Shown here: positions 1 through 10,800 of the stretch, one piece after another
Layout: the number at the start of each line of letters is the position of its first letter
How positions within the stretch are numbered: the first letter of the stretch is position 1
Assembly: GCF_000003605.2 (NCBI RefSeq)
Contig: NW_003141308.1
Coordinates: forward strand, 517,078 to 535,799
Origin: Saccoglossus kowalevskii
Lineage: Eukaryota > Hemichordata > Enteropneusta > Harrimaniidae
Direction of reading: 5' to 3'
DNA: 18,722 nucleotides
Position numbers and translations under genes: made by a program
The notes under the pieces: generated by a model
Databases searched by the model: none
Told to the model about the DNA's origin: nothing
The model's input: the letters and a program-made list of their open reading frames with translations, nothing else

Positions 1-578
1 GCTTAAAAACAAACGAGAACAGGTTTTGCTGAATTAAAAGGGCTTATTGTAGAGGCAACACCAGTGATCCTTTGCAAAGGGGTTGTGACTCAGATAATGG
101 CGTCCTAAAATGAATTAAAAAATTGGTCTAGGATGAAAATTTTGCTTGGTGGCATGAACTGAAAAAGTCGTACATTTTCAACTAATTGATGTACAATTAT
201 TCAATTTGATAATATTTTCCTAATATATATTTGATTGTATTGCCATAGTAACATGCTCAGTATAGTGCTAATTTAATTCACGTTTCAAACTATAAAATAA
301 ATGAACAAAACCCAGAAATAAGGTACAAGACAAAGGCCTTTCCTTGTCAGAATGAGGAATGTTTTGACTAAATAATGATAGATTCTTGGTTATTCCCTTA
401 ACTATAAATTTGTTGATAACATATCTTTAAAAAAACAACAAACTATTTAATGTTTTGTTATTCATTGCACAGTGTTTTGTCCTTGTTATGTTTTAGACCA
501 TACTTGGTGTATCCTTAATGCACTTCTTGCGTCAAATATTCTGTTCTGTTCTAAACTAATTTACTTTTAATAATTCAG
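1..578 (+). other. Upstream AT-rich sequence, presumed intron or 5' region
   Basis: No exon with a phase-compatible donor for the acceptor at 577-578 could be recognised. Because the first visible exon begins mid-codon, at least one earlier coding exon should lie here or, more likely, outside the window. Confidence 0.4.
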
Positions 579-1820
579 ATAAAAGTCTTGTTTTTGTTGC
601 TGGCTCTGATTCGTCATCGGAATTTGATAGGGTGAAAATTACTGAACAGATGCTGACAAGTGCTACTGCCAAGAATGGAATACCAACCTACTTAATAACC
701 CTTGATGCGAAGGATGAAGAAATCAGCAGAGATGATGAAACTGGTGTTTTTATGGTGAATCCAAAGAAGAGAAAAGTAGACTCACTTGATACTAATCGTC
801 CTAGTCTTGATTGGTTGATAACACATGATTCAATGTATTCTCTGAATCGTATAAAAAATGTAGGGGGTGTCGTTGGACATATAATAGGACGTGAACACAA
901 AGCAGCCTCGGCTGCTAAACAAATCCAAGGTGATATTGCATCTAATGGAAAACTGATGTTAGTTAACCATACGATTCCTGAAGATGAAGGAGATATTGAC
1001 ATGGAAGATTTGGCTATTGATAAAGCTAAAAAGGCTGATTATGTATTGTCCATTGGTCCCATGGTTTATCAGCACTTTAAGACGAAATACAAAGGATCTG
1101 GACGGGATATGGAAAATCTCCACAAGTGTTACTATCCATCCCTGAATGAAAAGTTTTTCAACATGGACAATCTGTCTTGTCCTGATGAGAAGTCAACAGT
1201 CTATGTTTTGTCCGTAGGATGTCAATTGCACAGAAGATTTTCAGAAGTACACCTTGGCTGCAATGGCATTGGGGAAGGCTGGACATCTGCTTTTAAATCA
1301 GAAAGGTTCCTGATGAACTGGATTATATATGGGGTTTTGAGCAGTATCAAGACAGAATTTGTCAACTTCCTGAATGAAAAAGCAGATTGTAAAGATTTGA
1401 TCATAAATACTCATGGTCCAATCTCACTTGAAGATTTCAGAGAAAAGATGCCAACTGCTGCTTTTCTTCTTGCTCCTGAACAGAGAGATTCATTCAACTT
1501 TCCAGCGTTTTTCGCCCTTCAAGCTGGATTTCCTGTGCTTGTACCATCTGGCTCAGGAATTCACAATTTTATTGGTAAGCTTTTCCCCAATGAAAATTGG
1601 AAGACATACATCTCTCTTCCAACTGCAAACAATAAACGTGAAGAAAATCTGAGGCATGATAGTGAAAAATGGGAAGAACAAATCATTAAAAGAGTAAACC
1701 CCGAAGGTCAAAAAATTGCTTTCTCAACAGCAGCAGATATCAAGAATCAGCTAAAATTGCATCCTGAATTCAAGCAATCAGAGAAGGCCTTCATCAAACA
1801 GTGCAAATATGTACTTCATC
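579..1820 (+). CDS. Exon encoding a GT-B / GT4-like glycosyltransferase-fold domain (catalytic motif degenerate)
   Basis: The exon starts after the acceptor taattcag and ends at the donor gtaagtat. It enters in phase 1 and leaves in phase 1 (1242 nt, 414 codons), so it is a symmetric module. I did not take the GTG at 632 as the start, because the frame is open back to the acceptor and reads a hydrophobic strand (LVFVAGSD) at the front. The first half has the GT-B pattern: a Rossmann-like start, a Gly/His segment (GGVVGHIIGREHKAAS), then NHTIPEDE and a KADYVLSIGP strand. The second half resembles the GT4 donor-binding domain: HGPISLEDFREKM, then APEQRDSF and ALQAGFPVLVPSGSG. The GT4 E-x7-E pair aligns with Asp303 and Phe311, so transferase activity is doubtful. 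Substrate unknown. A coding role is strongly supported; the family assignment is by motif only. Confidence 0.75.
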
Positions 1821-4800
1821 GTAAGTATATATGCCATGATACCTTTGAATTATTATTTTTTTTATGTACAGGCACACATGCAGTGACAGACATCATCCTG
1901 AATAAAAAAAATTAACTCAAAACCAAAAAAAGAAAAAAAAAACAATTTGCACAATTCTTCAAATAATCTACTCCTTATTCCAAAAAGGTAAGAAGCAACG
2001 AAAGTTGCACTCCGAAATCCTGCATGATGTTTTTGGGTCTATTATGCCAAATATTTACATGTCTGAATTTATGTGAATTGCAAGCAACATTCTACATGTT
2101 CTTTAGCTGATCTGAAAGTTGGTGATCATGCATTTCTTAATTTTTATTCACTGTTTGAATTACATTTGCTACCGCACTTTTATATTGTTTTGGCCTCCAT
2201 GGAAAAACTCAACACTAGATGAACAGAGATGAATCCAGGCAAATCATAATATTTTTCAAACTAGTCCTGAGATTCAAATGAAACTGTATAAAATATATCA
2301 AAGTATAATTTTCATATGTGAAAAAATAAATTAATAAAATCATACATTCTGATTTAGGAAATGATGAGCTAATGGATACTACAGATTCTGCAAGTCCACC
2401 GGCCTTACAATCAGGTAAGAAAATGCACACTGAACCATGCGAACAATTTTATCAGAGTACAACACGATATATTGAATAATAATTAATAAAGTCATACTTT
2501 CCGATTTAGGAATTGATGAGTCAATGGATACTACAGATTCTGCAAGTCAACCACCCATACTATCAGCTGTTAGTCCATCCACTGATGATACAGATGTGTC
2601 AACAATGAATGATAGTACAATCAGTTCTGACACAAGCTCTTCTATTGATTTGAGCATACCTAGCTCAGTTTCAGGAAATGCACCAAAAGATGCAAAGGTG
2701 AATGTTTGATTTTTATTTGACAAAATTAGCCATAATCTTTTGAGTGAAAACTGAAAATTACCAAAATTAGGGTTTCCGGTAAATACTGAAGAATATAAGA
2801 AAAAAAGTGTATACAAATTTTGGTGCAACTGGAGGTGAAGTAAGGGTTTCTTAATTCAATATATCCTCCCCTCTCTAAAAATGATATTTTCAGAAACCAT
2901 TCCCTGTTCAGCGAAGCATTCGTTGGAAAGCTAAGCTCGATGAGTTACGATCTCTTGATGATACTCAATGTGAAAGGATTGCTGGGAACGTGAAGATTTG
3001 TACAAAAAGTGAAGAGTTTCGCATTGCATGTGGGTGAGTGATAATGGTAGATGTTTTGTTTTTTTAAATTCTTACATTATTTACTTTAGTTTGTAAAACA
3101 AAATGCTTATTATTATAGGGATTTGTAGTGGTAGTTCAAATCACATGTCATTACTATTATAATTAGTGAAGGTGACTCAAACTAATAACTCAGCCCTTTC
3201 GACTAGTTATATCTTTAAAACAAAAAGTGAAAGTAAATAATTTCAGATTAATTAATTGTTGTTGAGGTAAAATCCTGTGGCGCCAATAATTGACCCAGAC
3301 CAGACAGCTGAAAAAATAAATGCAGTGTGAAAAGTATACTGCCCTCTAAAGAATGGGTATGAAAAAAAATAATAGTTTTCTGTGTGCATATAAACAGATG
3401 TGAAGGAACACAAGTGTTTCTTGGTGTGAATGATCAAGGTGAGGAATTCGCTGTGAAGAGAGTTGTTTGGATCGACAAAATGAAGAAAGCCATAGATCAA
3501 GAATTATCAGTGTTAAGAGATCCTGACCTCATAAAAGATAATCTCATCCAATTACATGTAAGTATGTTTCTTCTCTATTTTAAGCACACATACATCCTGT
3601 TCGATATGGGACTCGTATCGATGTATACAACGCGTGTAAAATACATTACATGAAATTCAAACACACAAAGTTGAAGATTGTTGCAGCGAACACTTGAAAA
3701 TTTTATTCCCTGCTACAGCATGACAATTCGAAAGTGTAAAAAACATCCTAGGTTACCAAAACTTCTCTTTTCAAGTTGAAATAAGAATGTCATTTTATCC
3801 AAAATTTAGTTCAATATGGCTGCGTAAGGAATCCAATGCTATAAGGAAAGTCGTTGTTACCCACATGTTAGAGGGAAGCAAGGGGCCGGGGGAATAGCTG
3901 GTACAGGTTACAGGAAGGAAAAAAAGCATTTTACATTTTTACAGGAAATATAATGAAAGTTACAGTAAAAAATAGATTTTTACACTTTACAGATAAAGCA
4001 AATTCTTAATTACATTTTACATTTTTATAGTATATTTGATAATTTGCGTTTAAGAATCAAAATTAGAAATTGCGTACGAATTACGACATTTAATGTGGAA
4101 AATGCTTTATACGCTTACAAAAAATAGGATCTTTGTACAAATTACGGACGAATAAAATAGCTGATTACATTTTTCACCTTGCCAATGTCTACGAATTTAC
4201 ATTTTTTATTTTTTTAAATTACATTATTATGAAAATAAAAACAATTGATTACAGCTTAGGAAAAGACCCCTTGCCGACCCTCATGCTAGATACCATATGT
4301 ATTTGCTCTTTGCCCTCGTTGTTTGATAAAATATCAATAATTAGTAGGATTTTAAAATTTAAATCATAATGTTACCCTTGTCGTTAAATCATGCAATGAG
4401 ATTTGCTATTTAATGACTCCAATTGGGTATTGCAGCACTGTAGATTTTATTGGCACTTGTGTACCGAGTACAAAAGGTGGCCAATACCATACTGATGGTA
4501 CCGATGTCTGTTCGTCATATGTGTTGTCAAATCTTGTTCTACAGATATCTCAGGAGCTACGAGGAGGAAATTATACAATACAATTTTATATTATGAAAAT
4601 CACATCTGATTGATTATAATCTGTCCATATTAATTGTCATATTTTCATAATCATTAACTGTCTTTAGCATGTTTTTTTTTTTTATATTCTAACAAAGGAT
4701 TTCTGAGATGGATTAATACTTGCTACACTGTTTTTATAGTTGAATGTTCTTTGGAATTAATCTACATATGCATGAAGAAAATTGTTTGGCATAAATCTGT

Positions 4801-7800
4801 GCATAATTAATTTGTTAATTTGCATAACTGTTTTAGTAATTTAATTGAGTATCTTTGCAGCAGTTAATACAACAAAACTTAATTTGTATCATTGTTGTTT
4901 GTATAGATGAGTATCAGTTTGTGCCATTCATCATAATAGCAGTTAGTTTAAAGGGTTTTGAACATTTTTTCTGACAATATCTGTGAATATTAATTAACTA
5001 TTTAACAGCGTTTGTTAAATTGCAATGCTGTAAATTGTTCAGTAAGCATAAAATAATTCCGAATTCACTTCACATGGGAGCATGTTCGAGCCTGTTCAGT
5101 ACTCTAAAGGAACATCTATATGTACTGATCATGCAACATCCTCAAGAATTAAAAGGATTATTTATTGAATCAGTGTATTTTAACAATAAATAAGTTGTCC
5201 AAATTATCTCCCAGGATACTGTTGAAAAGAATGGCTTTGTTTACATGATATTGGAGCTGTGTGAGAGGAATTTAGATGAACACATCAATGATCTGAAATC
5301 TAAAGGGCAAATCAAGAATCAATGCAAGAGCTTAATTACAGATATGTTGAAAGGTCTACAAGTACTTCACAACAATAAAAGACAAGTTATCATTCACCGA
5401 GATCTAAAGGTAACTAAATGCAACAATTAAAACACTTCACATAATAAATGTTTTATCTTTCTATTGTTCAAATTTGTATGCTTTTGCCTTACAAACAAAA
5501 AGTAGTTTATTTTTTATCTTTATTGTCATTAAAATTTGTAACAGTGAAAAGTCAGTGCACATAAGTGGAATATTCTAAACATAATTTGGTTGAAGTTGTA
5601 TGTCAAGATGGGTATCTCTTAAGAGATATCTACGAAAGCATTTCACTGCCATGACAATAAACAGATTTAAACAATGTTTTGTACATTGATAAACATTCTA
5701 ATACTGTTTTTTGCTCATCGGTTCAAAGGGCACCTGAGCTATAGGGTTCATAAAGCATCCAGCCATTCGTGGATGACTTCTTCTCCAAAATCGCTGATCC
5801 TTTTGTTCTGATTTTTGTTATAAAAATTCCTTATTGGTTAAAGATTTAATTTGTTTGAAAATAGTGGTTCCATCAACAAAACTGGAAATTGGGTCAAAAA
5901 AGCTGAGATTGATATTTTTGTCAAGTTCTGAAAACTTCTCAATTTCTCAATCCTCTGTATGGCCTGTTGATGTGGTAGCATTATCTTCAATTTTAAGTGA
6001 ATTTTTAGCTCAGCTGTCGACTTTATCGAGCAGAGCTTATCATATGAGTGATTGTCCGTCAGAGTCCGTCGTGAATGCTTTGATATTACAAATATAGATA
6101 CTACATGTGGACCTCTCTCAGATTTGTTCATTTTGTAATGATATCTTCAATTCTCTAATTTTGATGAATATTTTTGGTAAAAAGTGATATTTTTGATTTC
6201 TTGCTAAAAACCACAAGTCTGATTGTTTGATATTATACATATAGGTACTAAAATGTCATTAAATTTCATAACACAACTATGACACTGAACTGTTTCTTTG
6301 TCAACAGCCAGAGAATATATTAATAAGTAGCAATGGTAAAGCAAAATTGGCTGACTTTGGAATCAGTCGTAATACAGATCCTACAAAAACTACAATGAAG
6401 ACAGATGCACAATGTATGTTTGTATGAACAGTTATCTTTGTCTCATGCCTATGAATAGGAAGGTTATAGCAACTTTTGATAGCAGACTGTTTTCAGTCAG
6501 CATCTTTTATCAGGATATACTAGGAAAAATAACTTTTACTCGGACACTTTGTGTTTTGTAGTTTGTCTGTTCTAAACAATATACCAGTTTACTAGGCACA
6601 GATTTTTTTATTTTGTTAAGAACTGTTTGCATTTAGTGAACATACTGTTTCTAAACAGGTATGTTTTCTGATATAATTCAAGTGGAGAATACAACTTTCT
6701 CCTCACTATTTAAAAATGGGACATTATTTTGAACAACCTTGATTTGAACCAAAGAACTGTGTGCATAAATGCATTAATTGTCACTACTGAATAAGTTGAG
6801 CAGGTGATTTGTGATTCATAAAGATATTGCATTGTTCTTCTAAACAAAAGAAGTTACACAAGTACACTGTGACAATTAACACACAAGCCACAATTGCTAC
6901 GTTCACACGACAGCATTTTATTGGAGCCCAACGGCTGGAGCCAGCAAAATTGGCTGTGTATACGCATTCGGCTCGAGCCAAGTTCGACTCCAATAAACCC
7001 TCAGGGTTGAACTCCGATAGGGTTGAGCCCCGACATGGCCTGACCGTGTATACGCATCAGGGGCATATTATCGGAGCCCAAATCACGCCCTCGATCGTCT
7101 TCTTCAAGTAACCTCTCATTTCAATTATAGCGGAGTCAACATCTTTCGTGGTTTCATGCAATTTCCGGCTTGATGAAGAGGTACGCGTCCTAATATATAG
7201 TAATGAATTATTGCGATAGATTGATAGCTCAACAGGAAACTGAAAGAAATGGCATACGAAATTATGCGACAACAACTTGAAAGCACGACTGAACGGAAAC
7301 TTTTTGAAGACACTAAAGAAGTGATCACGGTACGGTGACGTGTTTCTAGTAGGTTTAGATTCTTCCACAGTCCCTCTATGATAGATAGAGAGGACAGAGG
7401 GACTGTGATTCCTGGTAGTTTAGATATCACTACAGTTAAATAGTTACAAAATGGTAATTTTGTATGACAATAACTTAAGCGAATAGGTTCAGCTCACGAC
7501 CGTACGAACGCATTGGAGATAATCTCCTTTTAATCGTGGGAGGAGCAGTAGTTCGGCTTCGATAGAATGCTGCCGTGTGAACATAGCAAATGATTCTGCA
7601 TACAAATTTGCAGTAAAACTTTAGTATAATTCCCCTACCCTTACGTCAAATAGCCATTTTAGGAGCCTTGGTAAGGAAATTGTAGTTGCCATTTCACACA
7701 AGACATTGGTTAGCTGTTAACACTTTGAATCTAAAGGTTCTTGAGATTTCTTGTCCAGATAGACATAATTTCATATTGGCTACAATTCTTAATGAAAATT

Positions 7801-10800
7801 CTATAAAAAATTTGAAAAAAATTGTATTGATTACAAATTTGTGAATGATGACAAAAATTAACTAAAAATTAATGCATGTATTGGTAATATACCAGGAATA
7901 TAATATACATAAGTAATTTGATAAGTTTTTCATTAGCTTAATTATTGTTTACAAGATGGTTTATAAGATGGGCTTTTCATAATTTAGTAGGTACTTTAGG
8001 GTGGCAGCCACAAGAGTTGATGGTATCAGGACCTAAGGAAGTAAGCCGTCACAGTGATATTCAGGTGATTACTTGTTAGAAATTTCAGTTTCTATGCTAG
8101 GATTACAAAACAGGTTATTTTATTTGTTTTGCATGGGGTCATATGTTTTGACTTCCGTGTGTGCATCTGTGTGTGCATCTGTGTGTGCATCTCTGCATGT
8201 ATCTTGAATGTGCCTGATTCATATTCAAACTTTAAAATCAGAATTAAAAATGGCAGATTGGCGGCCATTTTTGTGCTAAAATTGTAATTGTCTGATGATG
8301 TTAATGGCAGCTATTATAATGTTAAACTCCATCAAAATCAAGTATTTCTGCCATGCATTCTTGAACCAGATCTTACTTATGTATGTTGGCGGTTTGTTTT
8401 CAAACTTGTTACAAACAACTGGCATAATGGCCATGCATGTAATTTTGTTTTCCAAATCAGATTCAAAATGGCTGCATGGTGGCCATTTGTTTAACAAATT
8501 TGGTTTCAGAGTTGTATACATGTACATCATACATCATGTTGCACACATGCACATGTATTCAATCTATAATTCAAGATGGCTGAATGGTGTCCAATTTAAT
8601 GGTAATTCATGAAATTCAAGCATATCTGCCATTCTGCTGTGTTCAAACAATATGGGACCCTGATGCGCATCTGTTTGTTTTTTGGATGAAATTCAAAATA
8701 GTTGTCTTGTGGTTATTTTGTTTTAATGATTCATGATGGCCAAATTGCAACTGATTTAATGTTAAAAATTCATCAAAATCAAGCATTTCTGCAATTCTGG
8801 ATCTTGGTCTAAACTTAGTCAATATACATTGAACTCTGTCAGGTCTGCTTCAAAATGGCCAACTAGTAGCCATTTTGTTTTAACGAATGCAGTTTTGGAG
8901 TCATACAAAAATGTATCTCTGAAATTTTCTGACGATTAATGTTCAAACTTTGTATATTTTTTAAACCTGATAACTCATGGGGACTAAGTAGCAATTACTT
9001 GTTATTCCTGATAACAGGAAATTGGGCAGAAGCATATGATTTATTTTTATTGGATTAATTATTTTCGCTGATTTTACCCCTTCAGTGAATATAGTAAAAT
9101 GTTAAACAGTACAAGAGTCGCATTGCTCTGACAATGAAATTCATATATAAATTATTATTATATTTAAAGGTCGCAGGAATGTTGGTTGCATACATTGCAT
9201 CAGGTGGACATCATCCATTTTGGGACCCAAATCCATATTCAATTCCAGTAAACATCAGTAATGGAAAGTTTGATTTGAGTAAAGTCCAAGACCCAGTAAT
9301 ACAACATCTTGTTAAATGGATGATACAGACAAAACGACGTGATCGTCCAACAACAGACGAAGTTCTTAGGTAAATAAATTAAGTAAAGTAGCGCATTTAT
9401 TAGAAATAAATAAATCTTGTTACTGTACAATACAATACATCATCATCTGGCACCATTAATTATCATTCATATCAGCAATCCATAGAAGTTCAAAGCAGGC
9501 GATGTGTCAAGGATGACCCCCATGCTTGTTTACACTTATATTCAAACCTTTGTTTTTTGTTGAAGTTCAAATTAGATTTTTAATGTTAACTACATCTAGC
9601 ACTATAATTTAGGTTTCTAAAAATTAAATCTATTTTCAAATAAAACCATATTTTTTTCCACTTTTGGAATTTTTCACTAAAAACTGTACTATCAAAATCA
9701 AGACTGTTATATATTTGTATTTGATTTTCTGTAATACTCATTCAATGTATTAATTTTTTACCAAATCACTGATTTCTTTCAATCAAGAAAAGTTATCCAA
9801 TATCTAAGACATGATATATTAGCAATTGTGTGTGAAAATTTGAGACAGATCAGTTAAAGGCCGATGGTTGCCGCGTATTCGAATTTCATGTAAATAAACA
9901 ATGTATTTAACGCAAGTTGTATACGTCGCTATGAGTCCCATATCAAACACACCCTTTAAGGCAATGTTCAATTTTTAGCTTCACAAACCTTATCATAATA
10001 CTGATCATTCATTGTTGATTTTCACTTTACATTTTGGACTTCTATTTGAAAATTGCTCGCTTAATTTAATTGGTATGTTGGGTAGACAGATTTGTTCATT
10101 TCATGATGATATGACTTATGATCCCTTTGATATCTAATATCTAGTTACCTTAGGTGGTATTCCACATAGTATGAGTGTACTTTTTGAATAAATTATGCAA
10201 ATTATAATTTTTGATAATTTGCATAATTCCTGTGTGCAATGGGAGTCTTTGTTGGCGATCCGCTCCGCTAGGATTGCCATTATAATCACTTTTGTCGTTT
10301 TGTGTGTGTGTGTGTCTGTGTGTGTAAATTTCCAGTGTTTTCATGTATGATTTCTTCTGTGATTTTTTTGGCTTGGCCAATTTCTTTTAAACTTGGCAGG
10401 TAGGTCACACCTTCACCCTAGTTATTCGGAAAAATCTGAAAAAAATTTTGGTCCACCGTTGCCATAGCAACAGCCAAGAAAACTGATTTTTGGATAGCTT
10501 CGCGCCAAATGTATCTCCTCCTACAAATTTGGGATAAAACACTTCAGACATAGCTCATTCTACTCAGCTTGAGTGTGGGCACAAAGTTACTATTTGAATT
10601 TTTGATATCTTTTTTCATTACCGAGAAACCCCAAAGTTGGGGTAACTTTTCACCAGCAATGACTTTTAACTCCTCTGTGATTTTTTCGGCTCGGCTGGTT
10701 TTGTTCATACTTCACAGGTAGGTCGTGCCGTCACTAATTGGAAAAAAATCCTGGCCCACCACTGCCATTGCAACATCGAAAAACTGATTTTTGAATACTT

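Larger units (their letters stand above)
1821..2357 (+). other. Intron between the GT-like exon and the first linker exon
   Basis: Starts gtaagtat and ends gatttag. It holds the possible short terminal exon (1872-1915), an A-rich tract near 1920-1943, and an unused donor-like gtaagaag at 1987. No other coding signal is seen. The end of the intron, from about 2326, is one copy of a tandem duplication. Confidence 0.5.
6414..7987 (+). other. Intron, 1574 bp, carrying an inverted-repeat element
   Basis: The intron begins gtatgtttg and ends aatttag. Positions 6894-7589 are an inserted inverted-repeat element, listed separately. Positions 6414-6893 and 7590-7987 are AT-rich with no signal I can support. 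Confidence 0.55.
8065..9169 (+). other. Intron, 1105 bp, repeat-rich
   Basis: Contains a short minisatellite (8157-8192) and a degenerate repeat field (8229-8885). The remaining parts, 8065-8156 and 8886-9169, show nothing I can support. Open frames at about 8288-8612 arise inside the repeat field and are not believed to be genes. Confidence 0.55.

Noticed and set aside
632-634. GTG at 632 as translation start of the GT-like protein
   Set aside because: The frame is open and domain-like back to the splice acceptor at 577-578, and GTG starts are not expected in animal nuclear genes.
688-1002. Reverse-strand open frame opposite the GT-like exon
   Set aside because: It is the antisense shadow of a well-supported coding exon and has no recognisable motif.
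2547-2828. Reverse-strand open frame over the linker exon
   Set aside because: It is opposite a low-complexity coding exon and runs into an intron, with no domain pattern.
5834-6131. Open frames on both strands in the intron after the HRD exon
   Set aside because: They overlap repeat-like sequence (tccgtcagagtccgtc region), and the flanking kinase codons join without them.
6784-7430. Overlapping open frames on both strands at 6784-7430
   Set aside because: They lie in or across the MITE-like element with no protein-family resemblance.
8276-8612. Open frames in the degenerate repeat field
   Set aside because: They arise from the repeated ATGGC/GCCAT units and have no conserved motif.
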